DNA from: Elioraea tepidiphila DSM 17972
Lineage (GTDB): Bacteria; Pseudomonadota; Alphaproteobacteria; Acetobacterales; Acetobacteraceae
Direction: 5' to 3'
NCBI RefSeq assembly: GCF_000378465.1
Contig: NZ_KB899922.1
Coordinates: 58,032-122,031, forward strand
Length of the DNA: 64,000 nt
The notes under the pieces are model-generated. The model saw nothing but the letters and a program-made list of their open reading frames with translations. It was not told the DNA's origin and ran no database searches. Positions 49,334 to 57,536 of the stretch are shown here, piece by piece. The position numbers and the translations under genes are program-made. Position 1 is the stretch's first letter. Each line of letters opens with the position of its first letter.

Positions 49334-50089
49334 CTACATGGCGGCCGTGAACCCGCCATCGACGTAGAGGATTTGGCCCGAGACGTAGGACGCCGCCGGC
49401 GAGGCGAGGAACACCGCCGCCCCGGCGATCTCCTCCGGGTCGGCCCAGCGGCCCGCCGGCGTGCGCGCGCAGACCCAGGCATTGAAGGCCGCGTCCTCGA
49501 CCAGGGGCCTGTTCATCTCGGTCAGCACATAGCCGGGCCCGATCGCGTTCACGGTGACGCCGTGCTTCGCCCATTCGGTGGAGAGGCAGCGCGTGAGCGA
49601 GCGCAGCCCGCCCTTGGCCGCGCCATAGGCGGGGATGTTGGCCCGTCCCAGTTCGGACAGAACCGAGGCGATGGTGATGATGCGCCCGCGGCCCCGCTCG
49701 ATCATGCCGGGCGCGACCAGCTTGATCAGCCGGAACGCGGCGTTCAGGTGCGTCTCGATGATCGCGTTCCAGGCCTCGTCGGGGAAGCTGACGGCCGGCG
49801 CGCGATGCTGCTGCCCGGCGTTGTTCACCAGGATGTCGATCGGGCCGAGGCGGTCGATCACGGCGCGCGCGGCGTCCGTGTCGGTGACGTCGAAGGGGGC
49901 GGGGAGCGTGGCGATGCCCTCGCGGCCGAGCGCCTCGGCGGTCGCCGCCACCGTCCCGGCCGAGCGTCCGTTCAGCGCCACCTCGGCGCCGGCGAGCCCG
50001 AGCGCGCGGGCGATCGCGAAGCCGATGCCGCGCGTCGAGCCGGTGACGAGGGCACGCTGGCCGGTGAGGTCGAATCCGGGATGGGGCAT
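49334..50089 (-). CDS. Short-chain dehydrogenase/reductase
   Basis: 251 residues, classical SDR: TGxxxGIG in ALVTGSTRGIGFAIARAL, NNAG in DILVNNAGQQHRAP, catalytic YxxxK in PAYGAAKGGLRSL with the Ser in ITIASVLSELG. VNAIGPGYVLTEMNRPLVED resembles gluconate 5-dehydrogenase or similar sugar/polyol dehydrogenases. Substrate unknown. It follows soxD on the same strand after about 150 nt and may not belong to the sox unit. Confidence 0.88.
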   Translation of the reverse strand: MPHPGFDLTGQRALVTGSTRGIGFAIARALGLAGAEVALNGRSAGTVAATAEALGREGIATLPAPFDVTDTDAARAVIDRLGPIDILVNNAGQQHRAPAVSFPDEAWNAIIETHLNAAFRLIKLVAPGMIERGRGRIITIASVLSELGRANIPAYGAAKGGLRSLTRCLSTEWAKHGVTVNAIGPGYVLTEMNRPLVEDAAFNAWVCARTPAGRWADPEEIAGAAVFLASPAASYVSGQILYVDGGFTAAM

Positions 50090-50241
50090 GGGCCGTCCTT
50101 CCTGCTGGGCGGACAGCCTGCCATGCCTGGCGGGCGTGTCGAGGCCGCGGCGCTACCGGGTCCCCGCGATCACGATCGCCGTCGAGCGCATCCGCACCTC
50201 GCCGCCGTCGCGCGCGGGGGCGCGCGCGGACCGGCGGGGCG

Positions 50242-50979
50242 CTACTGCGGTTCGCTGAACCCGCTGCCCGAGCCGGGCTGGACGAACTGGCGGCTGTCCA
50301 TCATGACGCGCACCGGCCGGCCCTGGCGGCAGTTCGCCATGCAGGCCTCGTTCGGCGTATCCGGCCGTTCCTCGAGGATGAAGCCGTCGCGGTTCGGCAT
50401 GCGGATCGCGCGCAGGCCGTCCGCGTCCAGAACCGCGTCGGCCGGCAGCAGCTCGTTCAGGTGCAGCACATAGGCGACGATCGCGTAGTACTCGTCATCC
50501 GTCAGGCTCTGCGGCGCGGCATAGGGCATGGCCCGGCGCGTGTAGTCGAACAAGATCGGCGCCGAGGGCCAGTAGCTGCCGACCGTGCGCTGCGGCGTCT
50601 CGGTGGTGAGCGAGCCGCGCCCGCCGATCAGCGCGGGCCAGCGGTCCACGCCCTCGCCGAAATCGCCGTGGCAGGACGCGCAGTGGGTGACGTAGAGTTC
50701 CTCGCCATCGGCCACCGAGCCGCGGCCGGGCGGCAGGTTCGAACCGTCGGCGCGGATCGCGATGTCCCAGCCGCGGATCTGCTCCGGGGTGGCGGGCGCG
50801 CCGAAGCCGAGCCGCGGCGGCAGGGCGGGCAGGCCGGGGGGTGGCGGCCATGCCGCCTCCCATGTGTTGCCCTGCGGCGGCGCGATGAAGGGCTTGTAGG
50901 CGTCGATCGCCTGCGCCGCCACGGCCACGGTCCCGGCCAGCGCGGCCGCGCCGAGGCCCAATCCGATCGTCCTACGCAT
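50242..50979 (-). CDS. soxD: Monoheme cytochrome c subunit of sulfite (sulfane) dehydrogenase
   Basis: 245 residues. A signal peptide (TIGLGLGAAALAGTVAVAAQ) precedes the mature protein; heme c binds at HCASCH near residue 100, with axial Met probably in RAMPYAAPQSL. A C-terminal cysteine pair (ACMANC) is not a heme motif. Longer SoxD proteins have two hemes, so this is the short form. It transfers electrons from SoxC. Its start overlaps the soxC stop by 8 nt. Confidence 0.87.
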   Translation of the reverse strand: MRRTIGLGLGAAALAGTVAVAAQAIDAYKPFIAPPQGNTWEAAWPPPPGLPALPPRLGFGAPATPEQIRGWDIAIRADGSNLPPGRGSVADGEELYVTHCASCHGDFGEGVDRWPALIGGRGSLTTETPQRTVGSYWPSAPILFDYTRRAMPYAAPQSLTDDEYYAIVAYVLHLNELLPADAVLDADGLRAIRMPNRDGFILEERPDTPNEACMANCRQGRPVRVMMDSRQFVQPGSGSGFSEPQ

Positions 50980-52243
50980 CGATCTGCACGTTCACCGTTG
51001 TGCCGTCGCGCTCGACCAGCCAGGTCTGGATCGCGTTGTTGTGGTAGATGCTCTCGGTGCCGCGCGCCGCGCGCAGCATGCCGATGGTGGGCTGCACGCG
51101 TCCGGTCTCGTCGATCGCGCGGCTCTCCAGGTAGAACGGACCCGTGTTGGGCCGCCACTCCCAGGGGATGCGGAAGCGGGTGAGCGCCTTCGGCAGCACC
51201 GGCTGCTGCAGCTCCGCCGTGCGCCAGGTGTCGCCGCCGTCGACCGAGACGTCCACGCGCGCGATCCGCCCCAGCCCCGACCAGGCGAGGCCCTTGATCT
51301 CGACGAAGCCCGACACGCCGGTCAGCGGCTTCTCCGGGCAGGGATAGGTGATCACCGAGCTCACCTCGTTGACGAAGGTGAACTGGCGCGCCTTCCCGGA
51401 GGGCAGCAGGTCGGTGTAGTTGCGCGTCTCCTGGCGGTGGTACCAGGGCCGGTCGCCGACCTCGATGCGGCGGAGCCACTTGATCCAGACATTGCCCTCC
51501 CAGCCGGGCACGACCAGGCGTACCGGATAGCCCTGCTGCGGGCGCAGCATCTCGCCGTTCTGCCCCCAGGCGAGCATGCAGTCGTCCAGGCATTTGGCGA
51601 TCGGCAGGCTGCGCGTCAGATGCGCCGCGTCGCCGCCCTCGGCCAGGATCCAGGAGGCGTTCGGCTTCAGCCCGGTCTCGGCGAACAGCGTGCGCAGCGA
51701 CACGCCGGTCCACTCGCAGCAGTGGATCATGCCGTGGGTGTACTGGACCCCCGACATCTGCGCCCCGCGCCACTCCATGCCGCCGTTCGCCGGGCATTCC
51801 AGGAACAGGATGCGGCTCTGCGAGGGCATCCGCATCAGGTCCTGGAGCGTGAAGACCATCGGCCGCTCGACCAGCCCGTGCACCATCAGCCGCCAGTCCT
51901 GCGGATCGATGTCGGGGTAGCCGCTGTGGTGGCGCTCGAAGCAGAGCCCGTTCGGCGTGATGATGCCGTGCAGGTCGGCGAGCGGGGTGAACGAGACCGA
52001 GCCGTGGCGGTCGGCGGTGAGCCAGGGCACGTAGCGCCGCACCACATGCGATTCGTGCGGCGAGGGCAGGCCGTAGGGCTCCTCGATCACGCCGGGGCCG
52101 AGGCTGCGGCTCCACTCCGGCAGGTTGGGCGGGTGGTTCTCGGGATTGCCCGAGGCGGCGGCGCGGGGGGCGAGGCTCGCGGCGGCGAGCCCGGCGCCGA
52201 GGCCGAGCACGCCGCGCCGCGAGGGCGGGGCGGGCGGGCGCAT
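50972..52243 (-). CDS. soxC: Sulfite/sulfane dehydrogenase molybdenum subunit
   Basis: 423 residues. A Tat signal (SRRGVLGLGAGLAAASLAPR) leads into the sulfite-oxidase fold: the molybdenum-ligand Cys is in ILFLECPANGGMEWRG; DDCMLAWGQNGEMLRPQQGY and YPVRLVVPGWEGNVWIKWLR are conserved. The dimerisation domain ends with AIQTWLVERDGTTVNVQID. With SoxD it oxidises protein-bound sulfane sulfur to sulfate, releasing six electrons. Confidence 0.92.
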   Translation of the reverse strand: MRPPAPPSRRGVLGLGAGLAAASLAPRAAASGNPENHPPNLPEWSRSLGPGVIEEPYGLPSPHESHVVRRYVPWLTADRHGSVSFTPLADLHGIITPNGLCFERHHSGYPDIDPQDWRLMVHGLVERPMVFTLQDLMRMPSQSRILFLECPANGGMEWRGAQMSGVQYTHGMIHCCEWTGVSLRTLFAETGLKPNASWILAEGGDAAHLTRSLPIAKCLDDCMLAWGQNGEMLRPQQGYPVRLVVPGWEGNVWIKWLRRIEVGDRPWYHRQETRNYTDLLPSGKARQFTFVNEVSSVITYPCPEKPLTGVSGFVEIKGLAWSGLGRIARVDVSVDGGDTWRTAELQQPVLPKALTRFRIPWEWRPNTGPFYLESRAIDETGRVQPTIGMLRAARGTESIYHNNAIQTWLVERDGTTVNVQIDA

Positions 52244-52253
52244 CGTCCGTCCC

Positions 52254-53555
52254 TCAGCTCAGCCCGAACATCTGCCGGGTCAGGCTCTCGTACCAGCCGT
52301 CGGCGTAGAGCGCCTCCAGCCGGCGCTGCTCGGCGCGGCGCTCGGGCGTCATGGTCTCGTTGCGCGGGCTGATGCCGCCCGAGTTCGGCACCTCGACGAA
52401 ACGATCCCCGTCGGCGCGGTAGGTGCCCACGATCGAGATGCCGTAGTCCGGCCCGACATGGCTGTAGCAGGTGTTGAAGTAGACCGGATCGGGCGGCTCC
52501 TGGCCGCGCAGCGCCGCCACCGCCGCCGCCACCGCCTGGCGCGCATGGGTGGAGGCGACATAGCCCGATTTCGGCATGGGCGCGGCGATCGAGGCATCGC
52601 CGATCACGTGGATGCCCGGCACCTGCGCGCTCTCGAAGCTGCGCGCGCGCACCGGGCACCAGCCGGACTGGTTGGCGAGCCCGGCGTCGCGCGCGATCTT
52701 CGCCGCCATCTGCGGCGGGATCACGTTCGCGACCGCGGCGCGGTGCACCTGGCCGAACTCGGTGGTGAGCGTCAGGGCCTGCGGATCGACCTTCATCACC
52801 TTGCCGTCGTTGGAGGCGCTGACCCACTCGATCATGCCGGGGTAGAGCTCGGCCCAGGCCTCCATGAACAGCGGCTGCTTGGAGAACCCGCCTTTCGAAT
52901 CCAGCGCGAGGATCTTGGAGCGCGGCTTGGCCCGCTTGAAGTACTGCGCGACCATGCTGATCCGCTCGTAGGGGCCGGGCGGACAGCGGAACGGATTGTC
53001 CGGGATCGCCATCACGAAGGTGCCGCCGTCGGGCATCTCGCGGAGCTGGCGCTCCAGCACCGTGATCGGCTGGAGCGAGGGCACCCAGCCATGCGGCATG
53101 CGCTCCGCCGCGGCCTCGGTGTAGCCCTCGATCGCGCCCCAGCGCAGGTCGATGCCGGGGCTCATGATCAGCCGGTCGTAGGGCACGGTCGTTCCGCCGG
53201 CGAGGCGCACGCCGCGCGCCTGTGGATCGACCGCGACCGCATCGTCGTGCACCACGCGCACGCCGCGGCGCGCGAGCGCGTCGTAGGTGAAGGTGATCTG
53301 CTCGATCCGCCGCGTGCCCCCGAGCACCAGATTGCCGTAGGGGCAGGTGGTGAAGCTGCGCGCGCGTTCGACCAGCGTCACCTCGACATCCGGGAAGGCG
53401 TCGCGGGCGAAGCGCGCGGCCGAGGCGCCGCCGAAGCCGCCGCCGACGATGACGATGCGGGCCGCGGTCTGCGCGCGCACGCGCGGCGCGGCGAGGGCGG
53501 CGAGGCCGGCCGTGCCGGCGAGCGCGGCGCGGCGGGTGAGCGTGGGTCCGGTCAT
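52254..53555 (-). CDS. soxF: Flavocytochrome c sulfide dehydrogenase, FAD subunit
   Basis: 433 residues. A Tat signal (LTRRAALAGTAGLAALAAPR) precedes the FAD motif RIVIVGGGFGGASAARFA. Redox cysteines are in RCPPGPYERISMVA-type and SGWCPVRARSFES regions; FCSD C-terminal part includes YFNTCYSHVGPDYGISIVGT. It oxidises sulfide with the small cytochrome encoded 13 nt upstream. Also known as FccB. Confidence 0.92.
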   Translation of the reverse strand: MTGPTLTRRAALAGTAGLAALAAPRVRAQTAARIVIVGGGFGGASAARFARDAFPDVEVTLVERARSFTTCPYGNLVLGGTRRIEQITFTYDALARRGVRVVHDDAVAVDPQARGVRLAGGTTVPYDRLIMSPGIDLRWGAIEGYTEAAAERMPHGWVPSLQPITVLERQLREMPDGGTFVMAIPDNPFRCPPGPYERISMVAQYFKRAKPRSKILALDSKGGFSKQPLFMEAWAELYPGMIEWVSASNDGKVMKVDPQALTLTTEFGQVHRAAVANVIPPQMAAKIARDAGLANQSGWCPVRARSFESAQVPGIHVIGDASIAAPMPKSGYVASTHARQAVAAAVAALRGQEPPDPVYFNTCYSHVGPDYGISIVGTYRADGDRFVEVPNSGGISPRNETMTPERRAEQRRLEALYADGWYESLTRQMFGLS

Positions 53556-53568
53556 GGGCGATCCTCCC

Positions 53569-53880
53569 TCAGTTCGCCCGCGCGAAATGCGCGGCCATCA
53601 GGGCGAACTCCTCGTCCGTGTAGCCGCGGGCGATGCGGTCCATCACGGTCGGCTGCGGGTTCCCCTTGCCTTCGCGGAACGCCTGCATGGTGGCGATGAA
53701 GTCGGCGCGCGACTTGGTGCCGGCGATCGCCGGCACGCCGTTGCCGCCCTCGCCGGACTGGCCGTGGCAGCCGGTGCAGCCGCCCGTCACCAGCGCGGTC
53801 CGCAGCGGATCCGCCGCCGCCGGCGCGGCGAGCAGCCCCAGAAGCGCGATCGCGGTCGCGGTCAAACCTTGTCCAGGCAC
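53569..53880 (-). CDS. soxE: Flavocytochrome c sulfide dehydrogenase, cytochrome subunit
   Basis: 103 residues from a GTG with GGGGAGG upstream. Signal peptide (TAIALLGLLAAPAAADPL), heme c at GGCTGCHGQSGEGGNGVPAI, and axial Met probably in FIATMQAFREG or PTVMDRIARGY. Small monoheme FccA/SoxE type, shorter than the diheme FccA of Allochromatium. Forms the electron-accepting subunit of SoxF. Confidence 0.88.
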   Translation of the reverse strand: MPGQGLTATAIALLGLLAAPAAADPLRTALVTGGCTGCHGQSGEGGNGVPAIAGTKSRADFIATMQAFREGKGNPQPTVMDRIARGYTDEEFALMAAHFARAN

Positions 53881-53915
53881 GCGAATCCTCCCCTTCCGTT
53901 CCCGTGGTTTTTCCT

Positions 53916-53933
53916 ATTCTGAGGGTCGGGAAT
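53916..53933. promoter_or_regulatory. Inverted repeat between soxE and the divergent cytochrome c gene
   Basis: ATTC (53916-53919) and GAAT (53930-53933) form an inverted repeat with a 10-nt spacer in the divergent promoter region. ArsR-type sulfide sensors (SqrR) use ATTC-N8-GAAT, so the spacer is 2 nt off. Alternative sigma boxes are not clear here. Confidence 0.3.
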
Positions 53934-54025
53934 CGGAGACGTCAACCAAAAGTTCTGACATTCGAAGGTTGAGTCCGGCGCTCAGTCACGCTATGCGCTT
54001 CGGACTCGTGTCTGGGAGGAGATCC

Positions 54026-54403
54026 ATGCGTCTGACTGTCATGATCATTGCCACCGCCGGGCTGTTCGCTGCCGCGCCGGCCGCCGCCAGCGGCGACCCC
54101 GCCGCCGGCCAGCGCGTGTTCAACCAGTGCCGCGCCTGCCACACCATCAACGAGGGCGGACGCAACGGCGTCGGCCCGAACATCCACGGCATCGTCGGCC
54201 AGCCTGCCGGCGCGCGCGAGGGCTTCCGCTACTCGGCCAAGATGCGCGAGCTCGCCGAGGGCGGGCTGACCTGGACCGAGGAGAACCTGCGCACCTATCT
54301 GCGCAATCCGCGCGATCTGGTGCCGGGCGGCACGATGGCCTTCGCCGGCATCCGCAACGACCAGCAGCTCAACGACCTGATCGCGTTCCTGAAGCAGAAC
54401 TGA
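54026..54403 (+). CDS. Class I cytochrome c (c2/c550-like)
   Basis: 125 residues from the ATG at 54026 with GGGAGGAG upstream. Signal peptide (TVMIIATAGLFAAAPAAASG), heme site FNQCRACHTINEGGRNGVGP, axial Met in PGGTMAFAGIRNDQQ. Typical mitochondrial-like c2 fold. As part of the sox cluster it probably accepts electrons from SoxD, SoxF or SoxXA and passes them to the oxidase. It is not SoxX, whose sequence is different. Confidence 0.88.
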   Translation: MRLTVMIIATAGLFAAAPAAASGDPAAGQRVFNQCRACHTINEGGRNGVGPNIHGIVGQPAGAREGFRYSAKMRELAEGGLTWTEENLRTYLRNPRDLVPGGTMAFAGIRNDQQLNDLIAFLKQN

Positions 54404-54411
54404 CGCGCCCC

Positions 54412-54771
54412 ATGCGGCGGCGGGCAGCCCTCGCCGGCCTGTTCGGTGCGGCCGTGGGCGCCACCGCGCGCGCGGCCGGGCTCGCCTTCGTCATGGTCGA
54501 GCATCGCGCCTGCCCGTTCTGCCACGCCTGGCACCGCGCGATCGGCCCGATCTGGCCGAAGAGCGATCTCGGCCGGCGCGCCCCGCTGCGGCGCGTCGAA
54601 CTCGGCGCCGAGCCTCTGCCCGCGGCGATCGGCGAGGTGCGCGTCACGCCGACCTTCGTGCTGGTCGCGGACGGGCGCGAGGTCGGCCGGATCGTCGGCT
54701 ATCAGGGCGAGACGCTGTTCTGGCAGCAGGCCGAGGCGCTGTTTGCGCGGCTCGACGGGTCCGGCCGCTGA
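54412..54771 (+). CDS. soxS: SoxS-like periplasmic thioredoxin
   Basis: 119 residues, ATG 8 nt after the cytochrome stop. An N-terminal signal (RRRAALAGLFGAAVGATARA) and the active site MVEHRACPFCHAWHRAIGP, a CPFC motif. A cis-Pro loop EVRVTPTFVLVADGREVGRI completes the thioredoxin fold. SoxS-type proteins reduce or reactivate SoxY. Converges with soxB, 9 nt apart. Confidence 0.86.
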   Translation: MRRRAALAGLFGAAVGATARAAGLAFVMVEHRACPFCHAWHRAIGPIWPKSDLGRRAPLRRVELGAEPLPAAIGEVRVTPTFVLVADGREVGRIVGYQGETLFWQQAEALFARLDGSGR

Positions 54772-54780
54772 GGGCGGGCC

Positions 54781-56457
54781 TCAGGCGAGCCGGATCGCCG
54801 CGTTCGGCGCGATCCGCACCGTGCCGAGCCGCCGCAGATGCGCCGCCACCGTCTCCCACACCGGCGGGCCGGCGACCTCCTCGCCGACCGCGGCCCAGCC
54901 CGCGACCGCGTAGCTGCGCCCGGCCTCCAGCGGGGCGCCGCTGGCCAGCAGGGTGAGCGCGTCGATCCGACGCCCCTTGGGCGCATCCGGGTCGAGCACG
55001 AAGCCGAGCCCGCCCGCGCGCACCATGTCGCCGCCCTGCTGGTAGAACGGATCGGGGTGGAACAGGTTGTCGGCGACGTCCTCGAGCAGCGCCTTGATCT
55101 GCTCGCCGGTCATGCTCCGGCGCCAGACGTTCGGATAGGTGATGGCGGTCTGCTCCAGCACCGCCTCCATGGTGATCGGGCTCGCCGCGGGCAGCGCCGT
55201 GCCCCAGCGGAATCCCGGCGAGAGCGCGATCTCGGCCCCGGTCTCGGCCATCAGGGCGGCGCAGATCAGGTCGTCCCAGGTGCCGTTCAGCGTGCCGCGG
55301 CGCCAGAGCGTCGTTTCGGTCTCGGCGAGCACGGTGTCGAGCAGCGGCGCGTGCGGCGCGCGCGCGGCCGCGACCGCCGCCGCCGTCGCGGCATCGGGCC
55401 GGATCGCCTCGGCGAACACCGGGATCAGGGCGTGGCGGTGCTCCACCACCCGGCCGCCCGCCACCGCGAGATCGATCCGGGTCAGGAACTTGCCGTGCGC
55501 GCCCGAGGCCACGAGCAGGGTGCGTCCCACCGTCAGCGGTGCGGGCGTGCAGTCGTGGGTGTGGCCGGAGAGGATCACGTCGATCCCCTCGATGCGCCGG
55601 GCGAGCGCGCGATCCAGCGCCACGCCGTTGTGGCTCAGCAGCACCACCACCTCGGCGCCGGCGGCGCGCGCCTCGGCGACGCGCTCGGCGAGCTTCTCGG
55701 CCTGGATCCCCATGGTCCAGTCGGGGATCAGGCGTGCCGGATTGGCGATCGGCGTGTAGGGGAAGGCCTGGCCGATCACGGCGACGGCGACACCGCCGCG
55801 CTCGAACAGGTGGAGTGCGGGGAACACGTCGTCGTTCCACTCGCGATCCTGCACGTTGCCGGCGAGGAACCGCGTGCCGGCCGCCTCGGCGGCGGCGATG
55901 AGCGCGCGCATCTGCTCGGCGCCGTAGGTGAACTCCCAGTGCCCGGTCATCGCCTCGGGCGCGAGCGGCGCCATCGCCGCGACGATCGCCGCGCCGCGGC
56001 TCGCGAGCGCCGGCCAGCCGCCCTGCCAGGTGTCGCCGCCGTCGAGCAGCAGGGTGCGGCCCGGGCGGTCGGCGCGGATCGCCGCCACCAGCGTGGCGAT
56101 CCGGTCGAGCCCGCCCATGCGGCCGTAGCTGCGTGCGAGGCGCTCGAAGTCCTCGGCGCTCACCGCGTGCGCCATCGGCGTGCCGGCGGCGATGCCGAAC
56201 CAGCGACGGAACGCGGCGCCGGTGAGGAACGGCGGCTCGGCGCGCGCGCCGCCCACGCCGCGGTTGATCTCGGCCTCGCGCAGATGCGCGGGCAGGAGCT
56301 GGCCGTGCAGATCGGAGAGGTGCAGCAGCGTCACCTGCCCGAGCGGGGCGAAGCGCAGAAGCGCGTCCTCGGAGAGCCGCTCCCCGGCGGCCGCGGCGAG
56401 CGATCCGGACGCGGCGAGCGCGGCGGCGCCGGCCAGCAGGTCGCGGCGCGCCAGCAC
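54781..56457 (-). CDS. soxB: Sulfate thiol esterase SoxB
   Basis: 558 residues. A Tat-type signal (MLARRDLLAGAAALAASG) precedes a 5'-nucleotidase-like fold with dimanganese ligands in HLSDLHGQLLPAHLREAEIN, LLDGGDTWQGGWPALASRG, LLSHNGVALDRAL and ILSGHTHDCTPAP. TGHWEFTYG is SoxB's characteristic motif. It hydrolyses the sulfonate from SoxY-bound S-sulfocysteine. Third in the soxYZB unit. Confidence 0.95.
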   Translation of the reverse strand: MLARRDLLAGAAALAASGSLAAAAGERLSEDALLRFAPLGQVTLLHLSDLHGQLLPAHLREAEINRGVGGARAEPPFLTGAAFRRWFGIAAGTPMAHAVSAEDFERLARSYGRMGGLDRIATLVAAIRADRPGRTLLLDGGDTWQGGWPALASRGAAIVAAMAPLAPEAMTGHWEFTYGAEQMRALIAAAEAAGTRFLAGNVQDREWNDDVFPALHLFERGGVAVAVIGQAFPYTPIANPARLIPDWTMGIQAEKLAERVAEARAAGAEVVVLLSHNGVALDRALARRIEGIDVILSGHTHDCTPAPLTVGRTLLVASGAHGKFLTRIDLAVAGGRVVEHRHALIPVFAEAIRPDAATAAAVAAARAPHAPLLDTVLAETETTLWRRGTLNGTWDDLICAALMAETGAEIALSPGFRWGTALPAASPITMEAVLEQTAITYPNVWRRSMTGEQIKALLEDVADNLFHPDPFYQQGGDMVRAGGLGFVLDPDAPKGRRIDALTLLASGAPLEAGRSYAVAGWAAVGEEVAGPPVWETVAAHLRRLGTVRIAPNAAIRLA

Positions 56458-56464
56458 CGCCGCC

Positions 56465-56797
56465 TCAGCCGACGCGCAGCTCCGCGGTCAGCCGCGCGGT
56501 CTCGCCCGCGTCGTTGGTCCAGACGAACTCGAACCGACCCGACCGCTCGGCGCGGAACGGGAAGGCGATGTAGGGATTGGCCGAGACGGCGGTGTGCAGG
56601 TCCATCCGGAACACCTCGGCGCCCTCGAACCGGGCGACGAAGCTGCGGATGATGTCGCGCGGGATCGTCGCGCCGGCGGTATCGCGGCGCTGGCCCGTTT
56701 CCATCGGATGCGTGATCAGGGTGCGGATCTCGATCACGTCGCCCGCCTTCACCCCGGTCGGGATGCGGGCGCGGGGCGTGCCCATCGGTGCTGCCAT
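56465..56797 (-). CDS. soxZ: Sulfur carrier complex subunit SoxZ
   Basis: 110 residues, no signal peptide (exported with SoxY). Immunoglobulin-like beta sandwich: VKAGDVIEIRTLITHPMETG, VFRMDLHTAVSANPYIAFPF, GRFEFVWTNDAGETARLTAE. Pairs with SoxY, 14 nt upstream. Confidence 0.94.
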   Translation of the reverse strand: MAAPMGTPRARIPTGVKAGDVIEIRTLITHPMETGQRRDTAGATIPRDIIRSFVARFEGAEVFRMDLHTAVSANPYIAFPFRAERSGRFEFVWTNDAGETARLTAELRVG

Positions 56798-56811
56798 GTC
56801 CGTTCTCCCTC

Positions 56812-57273
56812 TCAGCCGCCGCAGCCGCCGATGGTGACCTTCACCTCCTGGCGGGCGAGGTAGACCGACCCGTCGCTCATCTCGGCCACCGCGATCACGT
56901 CCTGGGTCTCGCCGAGCCGGATGCGCGTCGAGGCCTCGGCGCGGCCGCAGGCCGGGGTGAAGTGGAATGACGCCACCTCGGCGAAGGGGTTGGCGTCGGC
57001 GAAGATGTGCACGGTCTTGACGTGATCCGCCGCCGTCATCGGGCTCTCGACCGCGACGGTCAGCGGCACGGCATTGCCGTTCTCGGCGATCGCCGGCAGG
57101 CGGATCGCGATCCGTCCCTGGTTCACGGCACGGTTGCCGACGATCTTGGCGATCGTGACTTCGGTGGGGGTGCGCGTCGCCGCCGGCGCGGCCGGCGGCA
57201 GCACCGCGGCGGCGGCGAGCGCGCCGGCGGCGGTCAGGGCCGTGCGGCGGCCGATGTGAGCCGTGATCGGCAT
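56812..57273 (-). CDS. soxY: Sulfur carrier protein SoxY
   Basis: 153 residues from the ATG at 57273 (an upstream ATG at 57303 is possible). A Tat signal (IGRRTALTAAGALAAAAVLP) is followed by the SoxY sandwich and ends in the carrier motif GGCGG, whose cysteine carries the sulfur intermediates. It is first in the soxYZB unit. Confidence 0.94.
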   Translation of the reverse strand: MPITAHIGRRTALTAAGALAAAAVLPPAAPAATRTPTEVTIAKIVGNRAVNQGRIAIRLPAIAENGNAVPLTVAVESPMTAADHVKTVHIFADANPFAEVASFHFTPACGRAEASTRIRLGETQDVIAVAEMSDGSVYLARQEVKVTIGGCGG

Positions 57274-57344
57274 TCCCGTCTCCTCGTTTCTCCCGGCGGT
57301 CACGGCGGCACCGTTCCCGCCGTGGCTCCGTTCTGCAGGTTCAT

Positions 57345-57360
57345 ATTCGTGATCTTGAAC
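57345..57360 (-). promoter_or_regulatory. Candidate SqrR/BigR-type operator upstream of soxY
   Basis: ATTC (57345-57348), an 8-nt spacer and GAAC (57357-57360) match the ATTC-N8-GAAT palindrome of ArsR-family persulfide sensors with one mismatch. It lies 72 nt upstream of soxY in the 263-nt gap before yajC, surrounded by AT-rich sequence. No ArsR-type gene is in the window. Confidence 0.5.
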
Positions 57361-57536
57361 ATATCACGCAAGGACGACGCAAGCCTTGTGCGATCCTGTC
57401 GCCGCGCGCCCCGCTCACCAGCACGTGTGTTCGCCGGCCATTGGCCACCCCCCGCCTCGTGCCCGGCCGCGGGGTATGAAGCCCGCCGCCCCGCTGCTAT
57501 AGCGGCGCCTTCCCGAGACATGGGCATGAACGAGCG

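Noticed and set aside
54026..54403. Reading the small cytochrome c as SoxX
   Set aside because: The sequence is c2-like (FNQCRACHTINEGG with PGGTMAFAG) rather than SoxX-like, and no SoxA partner is present.
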